Part shown: positions 8,162-17,800 of the stretch, piece after piece
How positions within the stretch are numbered: position 1 is the first letter of the stretch
How the letters are laid out: every line of letters starts with the position of its first letter
Source: Chloroflexota bacterium
GTDB taxonomy: Bacteria > Chloroflexota > Limnocylindria > Limnocylindrales > CSP1-4
Direction: 5' to 3'
DNA length: 47,478 nucleotides
Assembly (NCBI GenBank): GCA_003141955.1
Contig: PLOC01000070.1
Location: 1-47,478 of the forward strand
Notes under the pieces: model-generated
Database searches by the model: none
The model's input: only the letters and a program-made list of their open reading frames with translations
What the model was told of the DNA's origin: nothing
Program-made: the position numbers and the translations under genes

Positions 8162-9199
8162 TCAGTATCCGGCCGCCGGATCCACCAAGTAGTTGAGCGG
8201 CGCCCCCGAGCAGTAGAGGCGCAGGTTGTCACAGAAGACATCGAGCGCGCGGTCCAGGACGGCCTTGCTCGACCAGCTCGTGTGGGCCGTCACGATGCAG
8301 TTGGAGAAGCGGTAGAACGGCGAGTTCTCGGGCAGCGGCTCCTCTCGGAAGGCGTCGAGGATCGCGCCGCCGAGCGGTCCGTCGCGCAGCGCCCGAATCA
8401 GAGCCCGTTCATCGACCAGCGCGCCGCGGGCCACATTGATCAGCCAGCTGCCGGGCTTCGCCCTGCACAGCACCTCGTCGTTGATCACGCCTTCCGTGGC
8501 GGCAGTGAGTGGCAGCGCCAGCACCACGAAGTCCGAGACGGATAGCAGCTCGGGCAGCGCCTCGAGCCCGCCCAGGACCCGCACACCGGCGGGCGTCTCA
8601 CCCACTCCGACCCGCCGTCGAATCGCGACAATCCTCGGTCCGAAAGGAGCCGCCAGCCTGGCGACCTCGCGGCCGATCCCGCCCAGGCCCACCAGGCCGA
8701 TGGTCGTCTCGGCCAGCTCGACCGCCTGGATCGGCTGCCAGGTCCGTTCGCGCTGCAGCTCGAGCAGCGCCGGCAGACGCCGGCAGGTCGACAGGATCAT
8801 CGTCATCACATACTCGCCGATCGGCTGGTCGAAGACGCCCCGACCGTTGCTGATCGTCAGTCCACGCAGGCAGACCACCGGCGTGAGGATAGCCTCGACG
8901 CCGACGGACACCGAATGGATCCAGCGCATCTTCGACGCCCGGCCCACGAATCGATCCAGCGCGTCCCCACCGAGCGACCAGCCGCGCATCAGGACCTCGA
9001 CCTCGCCGACCGGCTCGTCGGCGACTCCTTCCGCGGATACCGGAATCAGCCTCGATCCGGGTGCCGCATCGAGGATCTTCTGGCGCATCGCGTCGAAGGC
9101 GTCGCGACCGGTGAGCACCGGGCTTATAGCGATGGCCAGCGGCGAACCGCCCGGACCGTGCCCCGGCCCCACGACTCCGGTGACGTTCTGCGCGCTCAT
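8162..9199 (-). CDS. D-2-hydroxyacid dehydrogenase (NAD-binding)
   Basis: A dehydrogenase of the D-isomer 2-hydroxyacid family. Seen: Rossmann motif GLGGIG, the catalytic-Arg segment NVARGALVDE, the catalytic-His segment TAHTSW and the substrate loop SVSVGVEAI near the middle. It should interconvert a 2-keto acid and a D-2-hydroxy acid with NAD(P)H; the substrate is not predictable. Two starts compete. The ATG at 9199 has GGGGAGG upstream and is preferred. An ATG at 9268 would add 23 poorly conserved residues but overlaps the upstream stop as ATGA, which would fit coupling. It is last in the murI-metalloprotease run. Confidence 0.87.
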   Translation of the reverse strand: MSAQNVTGVVGPGHGPGGSPLAIAISPVLTGRDAFDAMRQKILDAAPGSRLIPVSAEGVADEPVGEVEVLMRGWSLGGDALDRFVGRASKMRWIHSVSVGVEAILTPVVCLRGLTISNGRGVFDQPIGEYVMTMILSTCRRLPALLELQRERTWQPIQAVELAETTIGLVGLGGIGREVARLAAPFGPRIVAIRRRVGVGETPAGVRVLGGLEALPELLSVSDFVVLALPLTAATEGVINDEVLCRAKPGSWLINVARGALVDERALIRALRDGPLGGAILDAFREEPLPENSPFYRFSNCIVTAHTSWSSKAVLDRALDVFCDNLRLYCSGAPLNYLVDPAAGY

Positions 9200-9264
9200 T
9201 CCCGCCTCCCCTGTGCCGGAACCACCTGGAAGCATTCCCGACGCGCCGGCGCATCCTCCGTCAA

Positions 9265-10539
9265 TCATGGCTCACGGCTCGATCCCGGCGCCGGCAGAAC
9301 CCGAGCCACCCACAGTGACGGCAGATCGATTTCCTCCGGCCGGGGCAGGGTCTCCGGGCCGCGCCACAGAGCCCGCAGAGCCTCGGCTCCGCGAGCGCGC
9401 GCGATGGCGGCCACGAACGCCTCGCCCTGCCTGTACTGCTCCATCTTGAGGTCCAGACCCGTGACTCGCATGATCGCCCGCTCGCCCCCCGTCGACTGCG
9501 CTCGCCTGGCGTGGAAGCGCTGACTGATTCGCTCGACATCCGGCACCAGGTCGCGCCCGACCTCATCCATGACGTAGTCGCCGAAGCCCTCCAGCAGGCT
9601 CATGACGGCCTGGATCTCGCGGAACTCGCGCCGCTGGTCCTCGCCCATCAGCCCCTCCATCCAGTGCTCGCCCGGGCTCTTGCCTCGGAGGGAGCGACCC
9701 AGCCGCGTCACGGCTTCGCGGCTGAGAAGCGACACGCCTGACGAGAGCGACGTCAGCTGCCGTTCGAGGCGCTCGGCCAGGTACGGCCGGAGCCACGGAT
9801 GCGCCTCGAATTCGAAGGCATGGGTGGTCTCATGCAGGGCGATCCAGGTCCGAAACGGGTTGAGGGGCACGCCCAGGCTCTCCGCGGTCCACCTGATGTT
9901 CTCGTCCAGGAAGAGCAGGCGTCCGGGCGTCGATTCGGCCGAGAGGATCGCCAGGTCGTACTGGCCCAGGACCCGCTGGCCGAGAAAGCCCAGCAGGTAG
10001 CCGAACTGTCGGGTGGAGACGGCTCGATTGGCGATCGCCATCGATGCCTTCACGAAACCGGAGCCGGGAGGCAGGACCTGATCCAGAAGGTCTCCTTCTA
10101 TCTTGCCGATCAGGCCGCCGAAGGTCGTGACGTTGGCACGCACCCAGTCTTCACGGGCGACGACGGCGCTGCGCTCGACTATGCCGGGCAGCTCCGTCCC
10201 AAGCGCGGCCCCCAGGGCGGGCACGATCTCCCGCATGGCCGCCGCGTACACCGGCTCGGCGGCCGCGAGCTCGTACAGGGTCAGCGTTCCCCGGGATCTG
10301 CGGACTCGATCGACGGCCACGCGCTCCGCCACTCGCCAGTCGATGAGGCCTCGCCGCGCCGAGCGCTCCATGCGCCGGCCCATGACAGTTGCGGCGGCCC
10401 CCAGCGCGGCGCCGATCAGGAAGCCGGCCTGCAGGAATGCGTCCCGTCGCCAGCCGGGGCGACCCGAGCCGCCCGAGCCGCCCGACGACCTTTGTCGCGA
10501 CGAGGCGGGCTCACGCCCCCGGTCCGGCCGGTCGCTCAC
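9265..10539 (-). CDS. Zinc-dependent metalloprotease, DUF2342/F420-associated family
   Basis: A 424-residue protein with the zinc site HETTHAFEF (about residue 235 onward) and a helical all-alpha body. It matches the family often labelled coenzyme F420 biosynthesis-associated, found in Actinobacteria and Chloroflexota. One hydrophobic segment (about 35-53, FLQAGFLIGAALGAAATVMG) may anchor it. The role of the family is not established; the link to F420 is by co-occurrence only. The GTG start overlaps the murI stop (GTGA) with GGAG upstream, so it is co-translated with murI. An LLM-type oxidoreductase lies 8 kb away in the same window. Confidence 0.85.
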   Translation of the reverse strand: MSDRPDRGREPASSRQRSSGGSGGSGRPGWRRDAFLQAGFLIGAALGAAATVMGRRMERSARRGLIDWRVAERVAVDRVRRSRGTLTLYELAAAEPVYAAAMREIVPALGAALGTELPGIVERSAVVAREDWVRANVTTFGGLIGKIEGDLLDQVLPPGSGFVKASMAIANRAVSTRQFGYLLGFLGQRVLGQYDLAILSAESTPGRLLFLDENIRWTAESLGVPLNPFRTWIALHETTHAFEFEAHPWLRPYLAERLERQLTSLSSGVSLLSREAVTRLGRSLRGKSPGEHWMEGLMGEDQRREFREIQAVMSLLEGFGDYVMDEVGRDLVPDVERISQRFHARRAQSTGGERAIMRVTGLDLKMEQYRQGEAFVAAIARARGAEALRALWRGPETLPRPEEIDLPSLWVARVLPAPGSSREP

Positions 10540-11474
10540 GACACTCCGATCTGGCCCGCCCCTGCAGCTTCCAGGTCGACCGCTTCTATGTCGGGGAACT
10601 CCTCACCGAACATCCGCTCCGCGACAGCCCAAAAGGCGGCCACGTCGCCGGTTGTCAGCTGGTGGTGCGTGGCCGCGGCGAGCGTCTCGTTGGGCGACTC
10701 GTGGCCGGCCATGCCCGCATCGGCGGCCGTGCCTCGGGTAGTCCCGGGCGCCTCCAAGCCGTTGACTGACAGCAGCTCCGCCAGCGAGGAGGCCGTCGCC
10801 GTGGCCGAATCGACGATCGCCATGCTGTCGCCAACGCAGCCGCGCAGCACTCCCGCCAGCAGCGGGTAGTGGGTGCAGCCCAGCAGAAGAGTGTCGACGC
10901 GGGCGGAGGGCGGCAGCGGGAAGATGAACTCGCCGTCCTCGTTCCGCTCCCCCAGGAGCGGGGCGAGCGCCCGGCGGACCGCCTCCTCGACTTCCGGGCC
11001 GGAGAGACGCCCGGCCTCCACGAGAGGCACAAGCGCCGGAGTAGCGTGCTCGTACACCTCGATGGCTGGGTTTTCGTCCTTTATGGCGTTGAAGTACGCG
11101 CGCGAGCGGACCGTCGCCGGAGTCGCGATGACGCCGACCCGGCGCGTTCGCGTGGCCAGCGCCGCGGCCGCCGCCCCCGGCCGGACGACGCCCAGGACCG
11201 GCAGGTCGTAGCGGCGCCGGAAATCGCCCAGGGCCACCGAAGTGGAGGTGTTGCAGGCCACGACGAGTGCCTTCACGTCGCGCCGCACCAGCGCATCGAG
11301 CGCCTGGACGCTGAAGCGCCGAACCTCGTCGTCGGTGCGGACGCCGTAGGGGGCGCGGGCGTTGTCGCCGAGGTAGACGGTCGATTCGAAGGGCAGCCTG
11401 CGCAGGATCTCGCGCAGGACGGTCAGGCCGCCGACACCCGAGTCGAAAACGCCGATGGGACGTGGGTCGGACAC
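10536..11474 (-). CDS. murI: Glutamate racemase
   Basis: A 312-residue enzyme that converts L- to D-glutamate for peptidoglycan. The N-terminal motif IGVFDSGVGGLTVLREI holds the first acidic site. The catalytic cysteines are C74 (VACNTST) and about C200 (LLGCTHYPLL). It is about 45 residues longer than typical MurI. The excess is a C-terminal stretch after SVNGLEAPG that carries a helical DVAAFWAVAERMFGEEFPDIEAVDLE end, typical of the high-GC forms. It starts at GTG with a TGAGG ribosome site, 4 bp after the CpaE-like gene stop, and overlaps the metalloprotease start. Confidence 0.95.
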   Translation of the reverse strand: MSDPRPIGVFDSGVGGLTVLREILRRLPFESTVYLGDNARAPYGVRTDDEVRRFSVQALDALVRRDVKALVVACNTSTSVALGDFRRRYDLPVLGVVRPGAAAAALATRTRRVGVIATPATVRSRAYFNAIKDENPAIEVYEHATPALVPLVEAGRLSGPEVEEAVRRALAPLLGERNEDGEFIFPLPPSARVDTLLLGCTHYPLLAGVLRGCVGDSMAIVDSATATASSLAELLSVNGLEAPGTTRGTAADAGMAGHESPNETLAAATHHQLTTGDVAAFWAVAERMFGEEFPDIEAVDLEAAGAGQIGVS

Positions 11475-11478
11475 GGCC

Positions 11479-12621
11479 TCAGTGTCTCACCGGAGCCCCG
11501 GCCGTGCGTCCGGCGATCGTCGCCGCCACACGGCGCACGTCCCGACTGACCGCGGCCTCGGGGCTGGCGACCACGAATGGCATGCCCTCGTTGTTCGCCT
11601 GGACAACGAGGCGACCATCGGAGACCACCTCGAAGTCGGGCCTTCGACCCAGCGCCCGGGCCAGCTCGTCGCGGCTGATGCCGCCGCTCGAGTCGGCCCG
11701 GTTGACCAGGTAGTGGACCTTCTCGGCGGTGTAGCCGATCGACGCGAAGGCCTCCCCCACGGCGACGGTGTTGTGGATGGTCGTGAAATCGTAGGTGACG
11801 ATCGAGAGGATGACGTCGCACGCGTCCAGGAACGCCAGCGTGACCTCCGAGAGGACCGTCGGGGTATCGATTACCACGGCCTGGTACAGGCGGCGCAGGA
11901 TGGAGATCGTCTTCTCGACGTCCCGCACGGTGACCATCTCCGCCATCTCGACGCGCGGCGGAGCGAGCAGGATGTCGATGCCCGCCGGGTCGCGCCACAT
12001 GACGTCGCGCAGGTCCGACTCCTGGACGCGATCGGTCGGCAGGTCCAGGATCGAAGGCACGTCGTCGGGGACCTTCAGCAGCGCCCGCAAATCGCCGTAC
12101 TGGAGGCTGCCGTCGAGCAGGGCCGTGGAGACGCCGAGCTGACTCAACGACACCGCCAGGTTGAATGCGATCGTGGTCTTGCCGACACCGCCCTTGGGCG
12201 AGAAGACCGAGACGACGCGGCATGCACCCGAGGCCCGAGACTGGCGGTCGGTCATGACGTGGGCCAGCGTGTTCACCAGCTCGAAGCCGCTGAACGGGAG
12301 CGTCAGCACCGCGTCGATGCCGCGATTCGGGTCGCGCGCCAGGGGGTGCTGGGGCACGGTCAGGACCACGACCGGGATGTCCAGCCCCGAGTCGCGCAGC
12401 TTTTCGATGAGCTGGGGCCCCTTGACCTTGCCCTGGAGCAGCAGGTCGACCATGACGACGTCCGGGCGGAGCTGCCGCGTCGCCTCCACGACTTTCGAAC
12501 CGTCGGTGAAGACTTCCAGCAGCTTCACCTGCGATTGGATGCTCAACAGGTTGCGGACGTGCTGACTCACCTGCGGAACATCTTCCGCCACGAGCAGTCG
12601 GATGGAGGTGGTGGTCGCCAC
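11479..12621 (-). CDS. CpaE-like protein: receiver domain fused to ParA/MinD ATPase
   Basis: A 380-residue fusion. The N-terminal receiver (about 5-125) has ED at 13-14 and the phosphorylatable position D59. The conserved Lys of the usual KP pair is replaced (L108-P109), so normal phosphorylation signalling is doubtful. The C-terminal half is a deviant Walker A ATPase, KGGVGKTT (143-150), with IDTPTVLSEVTLAFLDACD as Walker B. CpaE proteins position Tad/Flp pilus machinery, but no tad genes are nearby. The neighbours (MurI and a metalloprotease) suggest an envelope or localisation job. The GTG start lies 7 nt after a TATAGT -10, so translation is probably leaderless. Confidence 0.83.
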   Translation of the reverse strand: MATTTSIRLLVAEDVPQVSQHVRNLLSIQSQVKLLEVFTDGSKVVEATRQLRPDVVMVDLLLQGKVKGPQLIEKLRDSGLDIPVVVLTVPQHPLARDPNRGIDAVLTLPFSGFELVNTLAHVMTDRQSRASGACRVVSVFSPKGGVGKTTIAFNLAVSLSQLGVSTALLDGSLQYGDLRALLKVPDDVPSILDLPTDRVQESDLRDVMWRDPAGIDILLAPPRVEMAEMVTVRDVEKTISILRRLYQAVVIDTPTVLSEVTLAFLDACDVILSIVTYDFTTIHNTVAVGEAFASIGYTAEKVHYLVNRADSSGGISRDELARALGRRPDFEVVSDGRLVVQANNEGMPFVVASPEAAVSRDVRRVAATIAGRTAGAPVRH

Positions 12622-12628
12622 GTGTCCG

Positions 12629-12637
12629 ACTATAGCA
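12629..12637 (-). promoter_or_regulatory. Extended -10 promoter of the CpaE-like gene (leaderless)
   Basis: TGC (12637-12635) and TATAGT (12634-12629) on the minus strand. The -10 overlaps the TAG stop of the upstream methyltransferase gene. The GTG start at 12621 follows after 7 nt. Confidence 0.6.
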
Positions 12638-13460
12638 AGGAAGCGGGGACGGTCCTCCCCCGCGTCCGCGCTATAAGGATGGCCCGTTCGTCATGGTTGA
12701 CCAATGGCTCCAGATCGTATGAGCCTGCCAGGATCTCCACGATCAGGCCGGCATCCTCCGCCATCCCGGACAGCTCGTCGGGGGCCAGCAGTCTCAGTCG
12801 ATCCCGTCGAATCCAGCGCCGCACGGGCCCGCCCTGCGCCCCCTCCTCGTAGATCGCGGTCAGCTCGACGTGGCCGCGGGTCGGCTCGTGCTCTGCGCTC
12901 GCGGTCTTCGTCACAAGCAGGTCGGTTTCGGGGTCGGTTCGGGCGTACTCCAGGCTAAGGCGCCCGTCGTAGCGGGCCAGCTCGTGCGCGGCCGGCAGCC
13001 ACACGTCAACGACTGCCACTCCGCCGGGGGCGAGGTGGCGGGCCATCGTCTCAAGAGCCGCCTGCTGTTTGTCGCGGGAATCGAGCAGCAGGATGGAATT
13101 AAGGGCGAGCACGGCAAGGCCGAACCTGGGACTGCCGGGGAGGTCGAGGCCGACCAGGTCCCCTTCGACGAGGTGGACTCGACCGGGCACGTCGGGCTCG
13201 GCCGTAGCCGTCTGCTCGATCCTGCGACGAAGGCGAGCCAGCATGGCCGGGTCGACGTCGACCGCGGTGACCTCGTAGCCGGCCCGAGCCAGCGGGACGG
13301 AGATCCGCCCCGATCCTGCGGCGAGCTCCAGGATCGGACCGCCCGTCCGGGCCGCCAGTGCAAGGTACAGGTCAAGGTCGCCGGGATCGTCGATCAGATC
13401 CACGTCGTACAAGCGCGCCAGGGCGGCGGCGGTGCCGGCTTCGCCACGCAAGTCCGTCAT
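12630..13460 (-). CDS. Class I SAM-dependent methyltransferase
   Basis: A 276-residue Rossmann-like methyltransferase. Motif I is ILELAAGSGRISVPLARAGYEVTAVDVDPAML (about 39-70). FGLAVLALNSILLL and the GGVAVVDVW segment follow, in the order seen in methyltransferase domains 11/25. The substrate is unknown. The ATG at 13460 lies 7 nt after a TACCCT -10-like element and lacks a ribosome site. It ends 8 bp before the CpaE-like start, so it may be co-transcribed, though that gene also has its own promoter. Confidence 0.85.
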   Translation of the reverse strand: MTDLRGEAGTAAALARLYDVDLIDDPGDLDLYLALAARTGGPILELAAGSGRISVPLARAGYEVTAVDVDPAMLARLRRRIEQTATAEPDVPGRVHLVEGDLVGLDLPGSPRFGLAVLALNSILLLDSRDKQQAALETMARHLAPGGVAVVDVWLPAAHELARYDGRLSLEYARTDPETDLLVTKTASAEHEPTRGHVELTAIYEEGAQGGPVRRWIRRDRLRLLAPDELSGMAEDAGLIVEILAGSYDLEPLVNHDERAILIARTRGRTVPASLL

Positions 13461-13467
13461 CGGGTAC

Positions 13468-13473
13468 AGGGTA
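13468..13473 (-). promoter_or_regulatory. -10-like element of the methyltransferase gene (leaderless)
   Basis: TACCCT on the minus strand, 7 nt before the ATG at 13460. It is a weak hexamer on its own, supported mainly by matching the spacing seen at other genes. Confidence 0.4.
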
Positions 13474-13518
13474 GCGCCCCGCCACGCCGGCCGGAGGGAG
13501 CGAACGCGAAACCCGGCA

Positions 13519-13893
13519 TCAGCGCTCGGCCGAGAGGATCATCTCAGCCAGGACGACCAGCGCCGCGACAAAGATCGCGATCGGGAGGCTCAGCACGCCC
13601 TGGATCCGGAGCGCCACCAGAATCGCACCGACCATTGCCACCCAGGCCCCCCGCCTGATCGCCCGCGACCAGTCCCCTCGGAAGGCGATCCGACGATGGC
13701 GGGCGAACGCGGCCAGCCAGAAGAGCGGAACCGCGGTCACGCCGCAGGCGAGGCCGATGGCCCCCGCCCCCACCAGACCGCTGGTTGGGTTCTCCCGCGG
13801 ATAGGTGGTCGTCACGACCGCGAAGACCACCGTCCATGCGGCGATGGCCAGGAGCACGAAGAAGTAGTTGCCGGTCCGATCGCGCAGATCCAT
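13519..13893 (-). CDS. Small integral membrane protein of unknown function
   Basis: A 124-residue protein with four predicted membrane helices: about residues 10-28, 38-62, 83-98 and 102-120. There is a positive cluster (RHRRIAF...WSRAIRR) between helices 2 and 3. I do not recognise the family; it looks like small membrane proteins of Chloroflexota with no assigned role. The ATG at 13893 (MDLRDRTGNYFF) is chosen over a GTG at 13902, because a TAGACT -10 abuts that GTG and a transcript from it would begin 2-3 nt before the ATG. Confidence 0.7.
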   Translation of the reverse strand: MDLRDRTGNYFFVLLAIAAWTVVFAVVTTTYPRENPTSGLVGAGAIGLACGVTAVPLFWLAAFARHRRIAFRGDWSRAIRRGAWVAMVGAILVALRIQGVLSLPIAIFVAALVVLAEMILSAER

Positions 13894-13902
13894 TTCTCGC
13901 AC

Positions 13903-13908
13903 AGTCTA
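13903..13908 (-). promoter_or_regulatory. -10 element of the small membrane protein gene
   Basis: TAGACT on the minus strand, 9 nt before the ATG at 13893. The predicted leader is 2-3 nt at most. Confidence 0.5.
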
Positions 13909-13976
13909 GGGTCCCGATCTACCGGCCAGGCGCCGCAGACCGCGGCGAGATGCAGGCGGCGATCGATGGATTCGGG

Positions 13977-14822
13977 CTAGGGGTCGCGACGAGCGCGGAG
14001 GCCGAGCGCTCGCGGCAGGTCCGTCACGCGATCGACGACGAGATCCGGGCGCTCCCCGCCTGGAAACTCGGCGACCGGAAGAGGTGAGTCCTCCGGCCTG
14101 ACTCGCACCCAGGCGGCCCGCCAGCCAACTCCGTGCGCCCCGGCAACGTCCGCCCCCAGATCGTCGCCGACGTGGAGAAGCCGCGGACCAGACGCAACGT
14201 TGAGTGCCGTGGCCGCGGCCCGGAAGATCTCGGGCCGCGGCTTGATGACCCCCACCCGCTGCGAGATGACCACGGCGGAGAGGTGCGGAGACCAGCCTGC
14301 GGCCTCGATGAACCGCTCCACGGCCACCGCGATCGGCCAGTTCGACAGGATCGCCACGGGGTATCGCGCGGCCAGCGTTTCCAGCAGCGGGCCTATCTCC
14401 GGGGGGACGGGCGTCAGGCGCACGAATGCCGATGCGTAATCCTCCAGCACCGCCTCGACTTCATCCGGGCTCGACCAGCTCGCTGCCTCGGCGTCATCCC
14501 AGCGCTGCTCCTCCGGCGGGACCGAGTGGCCGCGAAGCCTTGCCAGCACCCGTGCCACCCGGACGTCCATGTTCGCCTCGCGACCCTGTGGAACCTCCTC
14601 CGAGAGTTGCCGGGACCGCTCCTCGATCCAGACACGTTCGAACCGGTCGCTGGCGAAGCCCCACGTCGCCGCGGCCCGGGCCGCGGTATCCGACAGCACG
14701 CCACCCATCGAGGCGCTCGGGAACGCTACGAGGGTGTTCCCGAAGTCGAGCGTGATGGCCTCGATCGCCTGGCCGAGATCCACCACTCCCGCGTCTCGCT
14801 GCCGCTCCTCCGAGTCGGTCAT
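13977..14822 (-). CDS. HAD-superfamily hydrolase
   Basis: A 281-residue haloacid dehalogenase-like hydrolase. Motif I is ITLDFGNTLV, in which the second Asp of the usual DxDxT is Gly, as in many HAD members with DFGxTL. Motif II is AILSNW, motif III the Lys of GVIKPRPEIF, and motif IV GDDLGADVAGAHGVGW. This layout fits a phosphatase of subfamily IA with a helical cap (about 45-135). The substrate is unknown. The start ATG overlaps the stop of the upstream helicase-nuclease as ATGA, so the two are translationally coupled; whether it acts with that enzyme is not known. Confidence 0.85.
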   Translation of the reverse strand: MTDSEERQRDAGVVDLGQAIEAITLDFGNTLVAFPSASMGGVLSDTAARAAATWGFASDRFERVWIEERSRQLSEEVPQGREANMDVRVARVLARLRGHSVPPEEQRWDDAEAASWSSPDEVEAVLEDYASAFVRLTPVPPEIGPLLETLAARYPVAILSNWPIAVAVERFIEAAGWSPHLSAVVISQRVGVIKPRPEIFRAAATALNVASGPRLLHVGDDLGADVAGAHGVGWRAAWVRVRPEDSPLPVAEFPGGERPDLVVDRVTDLPRALGLRARRDP

Positions 14823-17800
14823 TTCGCAGCGCTCGATGGACAGATGTCGCGGAAGGCGCAGTAGCCGCAGGCGATGTACTCCGGGGTGGCATCGAAGTTC
14901 AGCGCCCTGATGCCGGCCGCCGCCTGGCGGATCGACGAACGCGCCTTCTCGAGCCGCTTCTCCTCCACCTCCACTCGCCCCACCAGCCCCGACTCGAGGA
15001 ACCAGAGCTGCAGCGCATCGGGCAGCCGGCCCGACTCCGCCTGAAAAGCCATGGCGTAGATCTGCAGCTGCAGCGAGTCGCGCGCCCGCTCTTTCGCCTT
15101 CGCCGGATCCCGCACGTCGCTCGACTTGTAGTCGGTGATCGTGACCCGTTCCGGATGCAGCCCGGGCAGCGCAGGCGAGACGACGTCGGCGTGCTGGCGC
15201 TCCTCCGCCCCCTCGCCGGCCGGTCCGGCTTGACCGTCCTCGCCCTGCGGCAATCGCTCGATATCCACGCGGTCCATCCGACCACGGATCCGGTCGCCGT
15301 CGAGCAGGAAGCTAAACTCGCGCTCCACGTAGGCCGGCACCACCGCCGCCGGCAGCAGTTGCCCTTCACGGAACCGGCGCAGCGCGGCCCGACCCGCCGC
15401 CAGGCGCGCCTCCTCGTGTTCACGCGTCAGGAACCCCTCGTTCGACCACGCCCGCTCGAACGCCATGTCGAGCTCCTCCTCGCTCATCAGGTAGCCCTTC
15501 GCCTGGCGGCGGTGGAACTCCTGCACCGCCTGGTGAAGCGCCGAGCCGTAGACGATCGAGTGATGGGGAGCGATGGGCACCCGCAGGACGTGGACGTACT
15601 TGTACTTGAGCGGGCAGGTCAGATAATCGTCCACCTGGTAGAAGCTCAGCGTGAGCGGACCCTCGACCGCACCCCGCCCGGGCTCGGCCGCGGCAGCCTT
15701 CGGCTCGAACGACGCCAGCCGTTCCAGCGGGGACTGGGCGCCATCGGCGGAGGTTCGGCCCGCCGTCGAGGCCGCCGCAGGCAGATCGAGCGCCTCGAGA
15801 ACGAACTGGGAGACGCGCCGCGCCCGGCGGCCGCCGTAGTCGGCGGCGTGGCTCAGAAACAGCTCGTCGCGGGCGCGGGTCATGCCCACGTAGAAGAGCC
15901 GCCGCTCCTCCTGGAGACGGGCGTCACCCTCGGGCAGGACTTCGTTGACCAGCTCGGTGGGCAGGCCCAGTGGGTCCCGCCGCGTCCGGGCGGGGAAACG
16001 GCCATCCACGAGGCCGATCATGAAGACCACGGGGAACTCGAGCCCCTTGGCCTTGTGCACCGTCAGAACCGCCACCGCGTCGGCGTCCGGATCCACCTCG
16101 GCCGTGGCCGGGTCGTCACCCGCGTCGATGAGGGTCTGCAGGTGGCCGGCCACGAAGACGACCCGATCGTCCGCCAGCAGGTCGGACTGCGAGCGGACGA
16201 TGTCGAAGAAGCGGGCGATGTTCTGGAGCGCCTCCTCGGCCGCGACGGATTCCGTCGACGCCAGCGTCGAGAGCAGGCCGCTCCCGCGCAGGAACTGGTA
16301 CAGCACCTCGCCGGCCGCCCGCTCGTGAGCCAGCTCGGTGTAGCGCCGAATGTCCCCGACCAGTCGCTCGAGGAGTCCCCGCGTTTCCGGGGCGAGTCGC
16401 AGCAGCCCCGGTTGCCGGGTCACCTCCTCCATCACGTCCCACAGCGAGCGGTTGCGTCGCCGCGCGGCATTGACGATGACAGTGAGGTCCTCGCCGCCCA
16501 GGCCGTACACCTCCGAGGCCGCCAGAGAGTACAGGTCGACGCTCGAGGAGAGATCGGCGATACAGCGCAGGAAGGCCAGCAGCAGCCGGATCTCGGGCCG
16601 CGAATACAGCCCCGACGTCCCCGAGAAGCGCCACGGCACGGCAGCGAGGTTCAGCGACCGAAGAACCGGGTCCGCGTCGGCGTTGGCGCGGACGAGAACC
16701 GCGAATTCCTTCGGGCGGGCGCCCGCCGCGACGCGGCCGGCGATCTCGCGAGCGACCCAATCCGCCTCCTCAGAGCCTGTGGCGAAGGCGAGGTGCCGGA
16801 CTGGCCGCTCGTCGCCGCGCCGCTCCGGGATGAGGCGCTTGTCTATCCCGTTGCGAAACTCGAGGCGGTCAGGGTCGTTGAATCGAACGAGTCGGTAGCT
16901 CGCGTCGAGGATCGGCGCACGAGACCGGTAGTTGCGTCGCAGCACGACCTGGCGGCAGCGCGGGTGGCGCCGCTTGAACTCCAGGATGTTGCTGATCGCG
17001 GCGCCACGGAACTTGTAGATCGACTGGTCGTCGTCGCCGACGACCACGACGTTGCCGTGCGTGGCGGTAAGCAGCTCGACGAGCTCCGACTGGGCGCTGT
17101 TCGTGTCCTGGAACTCGTCCACGAGGACGTAGCGGAATCGACGCTGCAGCTCCCACCGAGCGGCCGGCGATTCGCGCAGCAGCCGAAGAGACACGCTCAC
17201 CTGGTCCCCGAAATCGATGAAGCCGGCCCGCGTGAGCAGCTCCTGGTAGCGCGCGAAGGCTCGGGCGAGCTCACCCTCACGTCTCGCCCGCTCGCGCAGC
17301 GCCTCGACCTCGTCGGCGGCCTTCTCGCCCGTCCCCGCCGCCTCGGCTGCCTTTGCCAGACCCGCCGCGAAAGCCAGGTACGACTGCGGGCTGACGTCCT
17401 CGTCCTTGCAGCGAGAGAAGAGGCCGGCCAGGGCGCTGAGGAAGCGCGTCGGATCGCCCAGCGGCCGGTATTCGTCCAGCTCGAATTCGAAGAGCCGTTC
17501 GCGCAGGAAGATCACGACCTCGGGCCGTGTGAGCACACGCGTGTCGGTCGGCAGCCCGAGTTCCAGGGCGAACTCTCGCACGACCCGGTCGCCGAAGGCG
17601 TGGAAGGTGGAAATAACCGCATCCGTGTACCCATAGGGCACGAGCTGGTCCACTCGCGCCTGCATCTCCTCTGCGGCCTTGTCCGTGAAGGTGAGCGCCA
17701 GGATCTCGGAGGGGCGGGCGCGCCGCGTGCCAATGAGCCACGCGATTCGGCGCGTGATGACCTGCGTCTTGCCGGTCCCCGCGCCGGCCACCACCAGCAG

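Noticed and set aside
11479-12621. Chromosome-partitioning ParA
   Set aside because: No ParB gene or parS-like site is nearby and the fused receiver domain points to the CpaE group.
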